Part shown: piece after piece, positions 53,459 to 64,000 of the stretch
Layout of the letters: each line of letters starts with the position of its first letter
How positions within the stretch are numbered: the stretch's first letter is position 1
Source of the DNA: Craspedostauros australis
Taxonomy: Eukaryota; Bacillariophyta; Bacillariophyceae; Mastogloiales; Achnanthaceae
Assembly (NCBI GenBank): GCA_026770025.1
Contig: JAMXDE010000018.1
Location: 248,001 to 312,000 of the forward strand
Length of the DNA stretch: 64,000 nucleotides
Direction of reading: 5' to 3'
Program-made: the position numbers and the translations under genes
The notes under the pieces: model-generated
Database searches by the model: none
The model's input: the letters and a program-made list of their open reading frames with translations, nothing else
Told to the model about the DNA's origin: nothing

Positions 53459-54532
53459 TTAGGCGGCGGATGCCACATGCAGATCCTTGACGATGAGGTG
53501 CATGACGTTGCCAAGGAATCCATCCACCATGGCGGCGTTGCGGACGTCGTCGGAGGCTGGCATGCCAGTGCTGGTCGTGGCGGCGGATGAGACGCCCAGA
53601 TCCACGAGGAGGAGGACGGCGGACAGCAGCATCTCGCTGCACGCCTCGAACTTGTCATGGTTGCCCAGCGCCCTGTGCGTGAGCGCGAGGTTGTTGAGGA
53701 TGGCCGATGTGACGATGGCGTGGGGGACGAGGCCCTGGCCTTGCACCTGGAAGGTGAGCTCGTAGAGCTTGACGGCGGACCTCATGCGCTTCTGGGCGAC
53801 CGCGCGGTCGTTGCTCGTGTGGATGCCGGATCCGTCGTTGCCCTCCAATGCCATGAGGTGGTAGGAGATGGCGAGGTTGAACATGACGACGAAGGACAGG
53901 GTTGAGAAGACCTCGTGCTGGGATCCCTGGAGGTCGTGAATGCTCAGCCTCATTGGGCGTCTGTAGACGTACGCGGCAGTCGTTGCCGCTGGTGCGATCT
54001 TTGAGCCCGTCAGCGCGGAGGGTGATGCTGGCTGGTGTCTTGAGGATGGCGACAGAGAGGACAGCGAGGACGATGGTTGTCCAGCGCTGCTGCTGCTGCT
54101 CGTGGAGGTGCATGCCATGCTGATGTCATTCTCGGCGTCGTCGTCGAAGCCGAAGTCGTAGTCCTCGCATGCGGTCATGTTGAGCTCGTGCAGCTCTTCC
54201 TGGGTGACGGTGTCGTTGCGGACGCAGGCGGAATGCTGCTCGCCGTGGCTGTTGATGCCATCCTGCTCCATGGGACAGGAGCTGTCGCAGCCGTCGGGTG
54301 TCGTTGCTGGCGATGGGAAGGACTGAGACTGGGCAGAGGCGTCGCAAAGATGGCTATCTCCTTCGACCAGCATGTTGGTCTCGGACATGCAGATGGGCTC
54401 GAACTCCTGCGCCTTCTTTGCTGTTTCCAGGGCGCTTGCCAGGAGGCGGCTGGCCTTTGCGAACCTGTTCTTCTGCACGAGGCATGCGGCCTGGTTGTTG
54501 AGCTTCGCGCAGTGGATGATGATGCGTTGCAT
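53459..54532 (-). CDS. TPR-like helical repeat protein, 357 aa
   Basis: The N-terminal segment (NNQAACLVQKNRFAKASRLL, about residues 12-31) and two C-terminal segments (about 226-280 and 280-320) have the small/large residue pattern of tetratricopeptide-like helix pairs. The latter include VVMFNLAISYHLMAL with KLYELTFQVQ and ILNNLALTHRALGN. The middle (about 60-190) is acidic and Ser-rich, probably disordered. Families with the same VVxFNLAxxxHL and KLYELxxxxQ pattern are common in diatom genomes and have no assigned function. There is no signal peptide or membrane helix. The start is the first ATG in frame. It probably mediates protein interactions. Confidence 0.78.
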   Translation of the reverse strand: MQRIIIHCAKLNNQAACLVQKNRFAKASRLLASALETAKKAQEFEPICMSETNMLVEGDSHLCDASAQSQSFPSPATTPDGCDSSCPMEQDGINSHGEQHSACVRNDTVTQEELHELNMTACEDYDFGFDDDAENDISMACTSTSSSSSAGQPSSSLSSLSPSSRHQPASPSALTGSKIAPAATTAAYVYRRPMRLSIHDLQGSQHEVFSTLSFVVMFNLAISYHLMALEGNDGSGIHTSNDRAVAQKRMRSAVKLYELTFQVQGQGLVPHAIVTSAILNNLALTHRALGNHDKFEACSEMLLSAVLLLVDLGVSSAATTSTGMPASDDVRNAAMVDGFLGNVMHLIVKDLHVASAA

Positions 54533-57500
54533 GATTGCAGATGGGAGTGTTCTTGATGTGATTGCTCTGGGCGAGAGTAAGCGTGATATTAGTTATGGCA
54601 AGTATCGTTGTGGGATGATGGTGTGGTTGGAATCTTTTTATGAGTTGATGGTGATGTGATGAATGCTGGTGATTGCTGATGATTGATGGTGATTGATGGT
54701 GATTGTTGTCGTTGTTGTCGTTGTTGGTGGCAATGAATCAGTGATGAATGGAATCTATGAGCACAAGGAGGAATCACAGAGAGAGAAAGGAATGGATCAA
54801 AGGATCACGAGCAAAGGCCCTCTGCGTGTCGCTCCCGATTCTCACCGCACACCAGTATTGGTAGAGTATTGGTGCTCCGCCGTACCACACTCTCGCTTCT
54901 ATTCTGCGTACGTACCTACTATGTATTGGTAGAGCATTGTGCTCCACAAGGTACGCGTTGTGGACGCGGCGATCCGTTCTACCAGGTGCCCGTGCAGTGC
55001 GCGCACACCGCTCGTGCAGTGTTGGCGCCAAGGTTGGGCTTTTTGCATCTGCCGTGTTTCTCTTTCACAACGCCAGCCATGCTTCGGTTTTGGCAGCGGA
55101 CATGGGAGAATCGCCCGCGTTGTGGTCGTCAGCGATGTCTGGGATCACCAGATGACGGTAACAAAACCCACACGGCGGCACGCCCCTGTCCGGGACATAC
55201 GATCCACAGTTGCTGTTGCGGCGTCTCCCTGTCAATCATCTCCCTCCTTCCCTGCCCCGTCGATCATTTTGTCATTCGTCTTGGGCGCATGCGCTGGTTC
55301 TTTGTGCCCCGCCCCCGACCACGAGCCATCGATGATGGCGTCCACTACACCCCGATGACGAGGATGGCGCAGATTAATTGAAGACGAATCGTTCGCCAAG
55401 GCCAGATACCGCTCCTTCGTATACTGCTACACACAAGCGTTCGCAGAACTCCTTGGCCCCATCACTTGCCGGAAACGAATGAGGCATCATCGGAGAACAC
55501 AACCTCCCATTCGGCAATCGAGGTTTGGGCCGTTCGTCCAACTTGATGACAGCATTGTCTTATCGCGCCTAGTGTCGTATCGAAGCCAAGATTCAAGAAT
55601 TACATAGTAGATAGGCTCCATTTAAGGGATCAGAGAATGTCAGCAACTGTCGATGGTGATGATATCAGTGACGTTGTCTTATTGACATTCCTGGTTCTAT
55701 ACCAAGGCGGAGCAAAGGGGACGAAAAGGCAGTTGTCTGATGATGACCTCATCGGTGTAGGTACAGTAGTGCCCAGAAGCAACCAACGTCACAGCGTTCA
55801 GCCTCTCCCGGTTGAGCGATTATCCGATAACTTCCGTTCTTTTCTTGGGCAATACGAAGCAATTGTGCGCAAACTTCTTCTCACCAGCCTGCTCGATTAC
55901 GCGGACAACAGCCGAATCCCCCACATTCACCGTCTCTGTCATTGTTTCACGGACTCGTGATCCGTGGGAGGATTCGCGAACTGCAGAAACAATGACGGAG
56001 GAGAGGCTCTGATGGTCCACAGTGGAAACTTCCCAAGATTCGAGACGGAAGGAACTGGCCTTCCGGCGCTGTTTTGACCCCATCCCGGCGTTCCCACTTC
56101 GGAAGGCGTAACGGATCTTCGTTATTGGTCATGCGACCAATACGAACACTGTCGAGTGTTGGTCACTTTTTCCGGGGTGGCCCCAACACAACGAGGCAAC
56201 AGTGACAAAATCACAAATGTTCTTGCCAAGGGACTCTGACCAACTCTCGAAATCCTTGGAGGTGGCCTCGCAATGCTTGTGTATCCAAACCCGGGATCTT
56301 CTCCACCTTCACCTCCACCTCCACCTCGAACGAAACACAGTTTTTGATGGACACTACAACACAACTCTCCTTCTGCCTTTCTCTCTCTCTCTCTGGAGAT
56401 TGGCACACTATTCATGCCAAACACGACTTCTCTGGAGGCGGGAGACGTGACAAGAAGATATCTTGCTTCTGGCGGGAACCGCTCCTCGCTCTCTTGTCCT
56501 GTGAGATCTATTCGCGGTTTCGATGAACGAGTACTCGTACAAACATAGTAGTACTCGTACCTGTCCGTAATCGTAGAGGAGAATAGGAAAAGCTGAGCAG
56601 AGTGGAGTGGAGAGGAGCGGGCCAGATTCGCTGGCTCCGCCTCCCCCCCTCACTCTCTTCATCACTTGTCATCCTCTTGTTGCGTACCGACATACTCATT
56701 CGTGCCATGGTCACTTCACGAGTACTCGGAGCTTTGGGCCACAGCGCTCACAAGTTCGAAGCAACCTTTCTCACTCTCTTTGCTTGGTTTCCACCCCGTT
56801 CCTGGGGTAAAGTGTCGCGTGCCCATGCAGCATGTGAAGGGCGAACAAATTCATCGGCTGTCGTGGCCGTGACATCTTAACTGTTCCTGAAGTGTTGTGT
56901 TGTACGAGCATCACTCTACGATTACACATATCCATGCGAGGTTGCAGTCAAGTGCTGCGTTCGTCGTGTGGTGTCCAAGTGGAATGGAGTTGAGTAGTTG
57001 GACAAGCCCAAGGGTCGCCTCACCCTGCGCTATAGAACCTCATGTTGAACTTTCATTCTTCGCGATGGTACGCACGGTCGTGGAGACTGTTTCATAATGC
57101 CCCTGATTGCAGAGCTGGGTCGACGCTCGTGCCTCCTCTTGCGTTCTGATACAATACAATACTCCAGTCCGACCATGATGAACGGACACGGAATGATGCG
57201 CTAAGTTCTTCTGGCTCGTCCTTTGTCATACCCGTGAAGTACGACCAATGTTGGGCGCTCCATTTCTCTTGCAGACACGGATCACGGGCATAATCGGCAG
57301 AAGAATCGGCAGAAGAATATATCTGCACTCATTCAACATATAGCACATAGTCGTGCGAGCTCGTCCACAAGTATCGTGGGATGGAGGCTCTCACTCTTGC
57401 CATGGTCTTTATCTTCTCCTTGTGCCATGTTCCTGCATTTTGTAGTGGGGGATTCTATTCCATCCAACTACACCAATACTCTGACGCGTCTACGTACTCA

Positions 57501-60063
57501 GCTTCGATGTGCTTGGACAGAAGCCGATTGTCAGCCAATCCCCCCTCGAGTGCATCACAAAGGCAGAACATGGTGCGTATTATACTTACAAATGCATGAG
57601 CGGAAGTGGGTCATTTCGCAAGCGCCAGCTGCAGCAAAGACTGCACCGGAACAGTCCATGATGAGGACGTCGGGAATATTCTTCTATTATATGGATTCAC
57701 ACTCGCATAGTAGAGGACGATTATGCATGGTGCGCACGCGACGTACCTGCAGCGGAGCAGAACAGGGAACTCTGCAGAAATTGGCGCTCGCCTCCATTCC
57801 CAAGGCACGAACGCCAAGACACATGAAGCGAAGAGAGCGCAGCGAGTGAACCCCTCATCTCAGTCCTCGGTTTCGCTCCGTCCGCAGTACCGCCTTCATC
57901 AGTCATGATTCTATTAGCCTCGATGTATTATATTCTATTAGATACCAAACGAGTATATCACGATCTACAAGTGTGACAATGCCTCAGAAATGAGAGAGGT
58001 GCCACACATACCCTTTAATCGGACCCGTATTCGTACGAACATTCGTGCCCGAAACGCAAGACAGAGCACTCCAATGCAAAAGTGCCAGCAGATTCGTCAT
58101 CGTGCGCGCCTTGGCGATCTTGCGAATCAGGACGAATCCGTTCCCGCCGATCCTCTGAGGCCCTCTCTGGCGCCGGATCCAATGGATGGATGCGAACCAC
58201 ATTGCACGGAGGGCGCCTTCAGAACTCTCCGGGGGAATCATCGCTCCACCGAAGACGGAGCTCGGCGATGCAAGTATTATACCACAGCGTACGATCGCAA
58301 TAGTCGCAGGAGCAGATGGGTACGAGGAAGCAGTTGATAACATGTCCAATCTCCCTCTCTCTGGAGAGGACGAGGATATCTTACTCGTACTGCTCTACGA
58401 AAATGGAACCGGAAGGATCGTTGCGGATCAACCACTTCTCTCGTTCTATTCCATACTCGTATGCATAGAGTACCATGAAGCCCCTGGAATAATATGTCGC
58501 GCTGTCTGGAACAGGTTCTCCTTCGTTCTTGGGCAAAAGCGATGTGCAATGGAACGAAACAGTACCACACATTGCCGATGGGTTGTGGCGGCTGCTGTGT
58601 CTTGGGTGTACACAGGACACGCGTAGTCGGCTGATGGGTGGCTTGGGTGAGTTCCCACATGGGGAGATTTGTGAAGCCCCTTTGGGTCTTCAAGGAGAAG
58701 CAAACATCCTTCCTTCCAGTTCGTCATCAGGAGGTATCGCGACTGCCGGTTGGATAGCATTGGCTGGGGACTGGTTGAATCAGAAAACTGTGATGCACCA
58801 TGCCTCGGCGTTCGTCATCTCCAACGCGATGACGTTGACCGTAGCTGATGCCGCCAATGGATGATATCGATCGTTGCTGTTGCGTATTCTTGTTGAGGAC
58901 TTGTCGGAAAGGTCACTTCTCATCTGTATTCTCTCTCTCTCTCGAACGAACGAACGAGAGTGTACTTGTACGACCTACGTATGATGTCCGAGCACACGTA
59001 CCTGCACTCATTCGTGCAGGTCCCCCGCACACTTCCAATTCTTTTTGCCTCCTTGCTTCTCTCGAGATCTCTTTGCACTTCTTCGATGCAACGTCCCTGT
59101 CGTGCTTTGGAGGAAGCCTCCCACGTGGACAGGGTGATGCATTCGTCCGTGCTCATTCTCCACGAGCAGGTCGGAACTGGGGTTTGAATTTTCTGAGCTC
59201 GTTCTTGGTTGACCTGGAGTGATCCTGGGTCTGGGCACAAAGGTTTGTGAAGCGATGAATCGATCCACAAGGTCAGGAAGGCCTTGGGAGGCTCGAGAAG
59301 CCGGAACACAGATCCGCTTGAGCGTCAGAAACGGGCGTTCATGGTGATTCTGTGCACAGACTCCGTTGGTGTCGAGGAGCTCCATGATCTCATGCGAGTA
59401 TTTCTATGGTACGACCGATGGAGATGAGTGGAATGCCCATCAGATGACCCGTGATCATGCATCTGATGCATATAATGCGCGTGGATGGTTGTGTTGTTGA
59501 ACTTGTGGCTTGTCCGCGCCAATTTGTTGGGTCTCGAAAGCACAAACCACCCTTTGTGCGCGCAACCAATTTGGCGCCAAAAGAAAATGACGTGATTGGT
59601 GTTGGCGTTTCTGACCAAACGCGACTGTTACAAGAAAGGTATCTTCCGAGATCGGCAATCATGATGACAGCGTGTAGGCGTCACCAACAAAGACAACGCG
59701 GCGCTGTTGGTACCATACAACATACAAACGCCGTCTGAGAGAGAGAGCCTCAACCAGATCGATCCATGAAAGTTACCAAATACATCGATATGTGTTGCAA
59801 AGACCGTCGTTTTATTCCTTCTCGTACTACGTGTACTACCCTCGTATGCGCTTGGCTCCAAAGTGTGCGAGCTTGCACTCGTTTTGAATGGGACTCTGAT
59901 CGCCGGAGACCGCATCGGCATCTTCATTTGTCTCTGCACCGCTCTCTCCACGTACCTGCATCATTTTGCACCAGGGTACTCGCTTGCGTACATCCACGTC
60001 TCTGTTCATGCGTGTATCCATGGACACCAAGAGCCGCGTCTCCCTCCGTTCACCTCAACCTAG
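54533..60063. other. 5.5-kb region without a convincing gene
   Basis: Many short frames are seen on both strands, the longest 157 residues (57376-57849), and none has a recognised domain, targeting signal or consistent splice partner. Features visible: GATTGATGGT tandem repeats near 54675-54705, a 20-base near-repeat TATTGGTAGAG at about 54860 and 54922, a hairpin near 55930-55995 (GTCATTGTTTC with GAAACAATGAC), a palindrome ATTGGTCATGCGACCAAT near 56125, and several CTCGTA/TACGAG words. It may hold non-coding RNA or small intron-rich genes that I cannot see. Confidence 0.4.
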
Positions 60064-62811
60064 TTAGCAACTGGGTGCATTCATGATTGGATCTGTGGGC
60101 GAGTAAACCTGCTCCGTCGCGGCTGCCTTGGCAAGATCTCTCGAACTGGATCTGTTGGCAAGCATCATGGCGGGATAATTGGTCTCGCCTTTCGGGTGGC
60201 TGCTGCCTCGACGGACTGGCATGGACGTCACGGGTTCATCCTGCCCATCATCGACCATCTCTTCCTTCATCATCAAGCAGAAGCGCTTTTCGTGACACCC
60301 GTAGGCGTGCGGCGCCAGCTCGATGACGTTGTTCAGGGGGATGCTCACGTACGGCGCCTCCTTGCGATCGAGTCCCATGAAGTACGCATAGAGAATGCGG
60401 AGGATTCCCTGATGGGCGATGATCAGCACAGGTTCTCGGACGCGTTCCAATTCCTGCGCCAACGGCTCCAATCTCAAAGTGACGTCCATGTAAGATTCGC
60501 CTGCAGTCCGACGTAGCAGAGTACGGATGGTGGATCGGTGCCATGATCGTGCAATGTCATCGCAATAATTCCATCGCAATCGCCATGGGTTGTCGAGAAC
60601 GTGAATCGCACAGAGTACGGTTGTATTGAATCATTCGCGAAGAGTTGAGTACAAGGAATTGCACGCGCACTGAAGGACAGATTGGACCGGCGCAGACCTC
60701 TTCGACAAATTGCATGGATCGATTTGGATGCTTTCCTTTGAGGGGATCTTTCCAATCATCGATCCATCCACACACACAAACGGAGGGCAAACCAACCAAC
60801 CATCACATGCAACAAAAAACATATAGATACATGCGCAGGCATGACCCAACCCCACACACATATATACACACACACTGACCTCTTGGATACCGGTACGCCA
60901 GCTTGTCATCCTGCCTCCTGGCAAATTCATCGGGATACACCTCTTCAATTTCCTTGTAGGTCATGCCGTCACAAACGCCGGCGTACAGCTCATCGAGGTT
61001 GCGTCGAGCGCGCGGACGGAATTGAAGCCATTCGCCGACGTCGCCGTTGTCCCAGGTGTGCTGCAACCGATCGTGCTCGATGAACTGCGCTGTCTCCTTG
61101 GTGCGACGCAGGGTTGACGTCCACAACCTGCAGGGCCGGACTTTGTGTTGCTCTGCGCTCTCGTCTTCCTTCCCCCCTTCTTTCTTTGCTTCGTTGCTTG
61201 CATCGCCGTTCGGGATTTGCACTGTCGTCGTGACAGCTGGCTTTTTGCTGGCACCATGTTCAGCCGCCTTCTGACCATTCGTCTGGTTCATGGAGAATAC
61301 CGTGAGATGGGGATTGTCCTCGTCCGGTGGATGCACCGCGATGTAATCCTTGGCGAAATGGGCCAAGCGCTGCGCGTACTTGACGCCGGCAGGGGACAGC
61401 CCCGAATCTCCACCGATCTTTCCGAGCAGGTTGTACTCGGATTGACCGTGCCGGGTCAAGTAGAATGTTCGTGGCAAGGTGTGCAAGTTCATGACGAAGT
61501 GCACAACCTGTCACCAGATAAACATGCGAATATTGGTTTCGCATGAATGTAGTGGTGGCGATGATCGCAAAAGTGCAACGTGGAGGCACGTATTGTGCGT
61601 GTTTCGTTCAATTCCCAATGTGATGGTTGGTGTAGGTTTGAATGTGAATTGTTTAGAAACCACGCAATTCATTGGTTCACTCACTCACTCACTCATGCAA
61701 AAATGCATGCATGTGAGGAACGAGAAAGTCAAACAAAGATACGAGGCACAGAACAAGAAAACGCGGAAGCAAACATGCCACCAAGTTTGATGAAGTGAGA
61801 GAAGAATGGCCAGTGCTCACCTTGAGGGGCAGATAACCGCGAATGTTGGTGACGACGAACTGCCTTGAGTTGATGATTTTGACATGCGGTCCATCCGATG
61901 CATCGACTGGTTCGTAGACAGTCATGTAGTTGGCACGACGCGCCTTGAAGTCCTTGACAGCTTCCTCAGGATCCATGCCACGGTAATCGGGTGTTGAGAG
62001 CTTGACCTTTCGGATGTTCTCCTCCAGCAGCTGCGATAGTATGTCGAAGTGGTTGCAGGTGTGCATGTGTATGTACATGTGCATGTATGCGTGTACGAGA
62101 AGGGAAGAGGATGTGAGATCATGATTGCACGTACTTTGAGCATATCAAATTGGAATGACACGGCATGAAACGAATCAAAATGAACCACTCGAATAGCAAC
62201 CGAACCCAACCCAACTGAACCAAACCCAACATGATGCAACTGACCTCATCTTGATCGCAGATGGACTCGACGAACATGCGCTTGGACCCGCGGATGCCGC
62301 GCTGCTCGAGGACGGAGTTGATGTACTGGCGACGCTCCTTGGTGGAGTTGGTGGCATCGAGAGCCGCAACCCTCACCCCGTCCTTCTTCATGTACTCCAC
62401 GAGGTCCTGCAGAGCGGCATCGCAAGCGACCCTGCGCGCCGCCTGTCCCTCCGCATTGTTGGGATCGTAGAAGTTGGCGGGCTGCTGCGCCCCGCATAGC
62501 TGACGACGGTACTCGCCGACGTTGAAGATCTGCGAGGGGATGTCGTGGAAGAAGGAGAGGAAGCGGCAGATGCGCTTGGCGATGTGCGTCTTCCCGGTGG
62601 CCGGCAGACCCACCATGATGATGACGAGCTTGTCGGAGGCCGTGCTGCCGATGACCTCCAGCGGCGCCGCGTTTTCTCCCTCCGGCAGAGTATGGGGCAT
62701 GGGGTTGTCGATGCGCAGCGGGGTCGGGCTTTCCGAGTGCGTGGTGCGCAGCAGAGGCGTGATCGCCGGGGACCTCGGTCCCTTCGCCCGTCCTGGTCCT
62801 TTGCTCGCCAT
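60064..62811 (-). CDS. Bifunctional 6-phosphofructo-2-kinase/fructose-2,6-bisphosphatase
   Basis: The enzyme makes and breaks fructose 2,6-bisphosphate, the signal that sets glycolysis against gluconeogenesis. There are four exons: 62245-62811, 61821-62030, 60880-61507 and 60064-60500. The introns (214, 313 and 379 bases) all have GT-AG ends and keep the frame, giving 613 residues. The kinase domain follows a 60-residue extension and carries the P-loop GLPATGKT, DATNSTKERR and SICDQDE, then NIRKVKLSTPDY. The phosphatase domain has the catalytic RHGQSEYN, STLRRTKETA, the acid-residue segment ELYAGVCDGMTYKEIEE and AHQGILR. Both activities look complete. An insertion of about 50 polar residues lies in the phosphatase domain (about 61130-61290), between the RHG region and the TLRRT motif. 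The C-terminal tail is Ser/Arg-rich. No targeting signal is seen, so it is probably cytosolic. Confidence 0.94.
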
Positions 62812-63877
62812 GTTGCCTTCTACCTTCTTGTTGATCTCACGGATCTGCTGTCTTCTTGCTGATCGTCCGCGCTGGAATGGCTGCCTGTGACTCCCCTCTT
62901 CGCCTCGATTGAGATCGCGGAGTGCAACGGAATGGAGGGTGGAACGGTAGCAGGAATGAAAGCAAGTGGGGACTCGGTTGGATCTTCTCCTCCTGCTTCT
63001 GCTTCTATTTCTATTATATTTCTATGCTATTCTATGAGTGTGTATGCGACGACTATGAGTATGCTACGACTATCGGTATGTACCATGTGTTGGTGCTTCC
63101 CCTTTTGTGTGATTCCGTCGCAGCGAAGCTCTCTTGCCTTCATTTCTCGTTGTTCCTGTCACGGTTGTCGTGGTGGAAGGAGGCGTCAACACAAGAGCGA
63201 AAACTCAACCGAGCGTTGCGGGCGCCACTCTTTTGTGCACAACTCGAATGACATTTTCGCGTCACCGTCTGTCCGTCATCCATCTCTGTGAATGTCGCAT
63301 GTTCCGCCAGCTGCCACGTTCCCTTCTCTGTTGGTTGGTCGATTCCAGTCGCCAAGAATCGACGCAGCCATTTCATTCGTGTTTTCGTCTGCTTTCAAAC
63401 CGTGTCACACATCTCTCATACGGACAACGAAACAACCGCAGCATGTTGGTCATAACGTCCAAGTAACCGTAAATGCCTCCTAGTCATTGTCGCTCTTTGT
63501 GAGACGCGTTGGAACCAAAAAGACCACACCGAATCTTCGCGCTGATGAGCATCGCGATGTTACCGTTGCTGCGTGGTGGAGTTTCTCATTGCCATCGGAC
63601 GATTGTGAACGGCATTGCGCAACACCACGCAGACTGCCAAAGATAGCGAAGGAGGAACGGCGTTGATCGGCAACTGTAACAATCGCACCATTCAGGCAAC
63701 ACGAGCAACTCTCCGCCATCGCCTCCGACATCGCCTTCACCATCATCGTGAAGCAACAACAACACCGCCATCAACAACAACAACAACAAGTGTGGAGCAG
63801 ACGAGTTGAAGAGCACGTCGACGAACCACAACGCAACGAGAAATAGTACCAACCAAGACAGCAAGAAAGCAAGCAAG
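62812..63877. other. Divergent intergenic region
   Basis: The region lies between the start of the PFK2/FBPase gene (minus) and the partial gene at 63878 (plus), so two promoters are likely here. A (CAA)n tract lies at about 63768-63789. The last 40 bases contain repeated GCAAG and AAGATGGCGAC words. No other gene is seen. Confidence 0.45.
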
Positions 63878-64000
63878 ATGGCGACAAGCAAGATGGCGAC
63901 AGAAGTCACGGAGGTCTGGGACAAGGCCAAGCTCATGGGAGAGGGCGTTGAGAATGGCGGAACGGAGGCTATCAAGAGCAACCCCATGCTCTGGGGAGTG
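63878..64000 (+). CDS. Start of an unidentified gene, cut by window end
   Basis: Forty-one codons are open from the ATG at 63878 to the window edge, beginning MATSKMATEVTEVWDKAK. The ATG context is good (CAAGATGG), and a second ATG five codons on lies in the same repeated AAGATGGCGAC context. The opposite strand is also open, but the plus frame has the more natural composition. There is too little sequence to name it. Confidence 0.45.
   Translation, partial: MATSKMATEVTEVWDKAKLMGEGVENGGTEAIKSNPMLWGV

Noticed and set aside
57376-58864. Possible small genes (157-, 146- and 111-residue frames)
   Set aside because: They have no domains or targeting signals and overlap one another in different frames.
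1-64000. CRISPR arrays, rRNA genes, bacterial operons
   Set aside because: No regularly spaced repeats with unique spacers, no ribosomal sequence, and spliced genes show that the DNA is eukaryotic.

Overview
The window looks like nuclear DNA of a diatom or a close stramenopile relative. The grounds are short GT-AG introns (214 to 379 bases), a plastid-targeted protein whose signal peptide ends in an ASAFAP-like ADA/FQ site, a membrane-anchored LRR protein, zinc-finger and TPR-like families of the kind common in diatom gene sets, and a Copia element and a LINE resembling diatom ones. This is inference from gene style; no marker gene fixes the species.

Left arm (1-22426), host DNA: an ankyrin-repeat protein (345-1064), a single-pass LRR receptor-like protein with a Gly/Pro-rich collagen-like tail (2254-5779, one intron), a large membrane-anchored pepsin-family aspartic protease resembling plasmepsin V (6648-10823), an inositol monophosphatase-family enzyme (11171-12181, minus), a plastid-targeted membrane protein with a duplicated motif (12830-13420, minus), an exostosin-like type II glycosyltransferase (14609-16312) and a nuclear zinc-finger protein (18018-20465). 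Intergenic spaces are 0.3 to 2 kb and rich in simple repeats.

Middle (22427-52146), about 29.7 kb of mobile DNA nested at least four levels deep. Element A (22427-28753) is a terminal-inverted-repeat transposon with a 4-bp target duplication (GTAT) and holds a decayed retroelement without a recognisable reverse transcriptase. Beside it lies a whole-looking Ty1/Copia element (outer limits 28764-52146, 5-bp duplication CGAGG, identical 885-bp LTRs). Its left (3') LTR is split by element B (28868-42832), a second member of A's family with duplication ATAG. B contains element D (36054-42573, duplication AAC), and D contains a 5'-truncated LINE (36724-41793) with a 17-bp duplication. B also holds element E, related to D, and another retroelement remnant.

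Right arm (52147-64000), host DNA again: a TPR-like protein (53459-54532, minus), a 5.5-kb stretch without a convincing gene, a four-exon bifunctional 6-phosphofructo-2-kinase/fructose-2,6-bisphosphatase gene (60064-62811, minus), and the start of a plus-strand gene that runs off the window (63878 onward). The host genes form no operon or pathway cluster. Most are compartment-directed proteins (secretory, plastid, nucleus), and the sugar-phosphate regulator PFK2/FBPase is the clearest metabolic gene.
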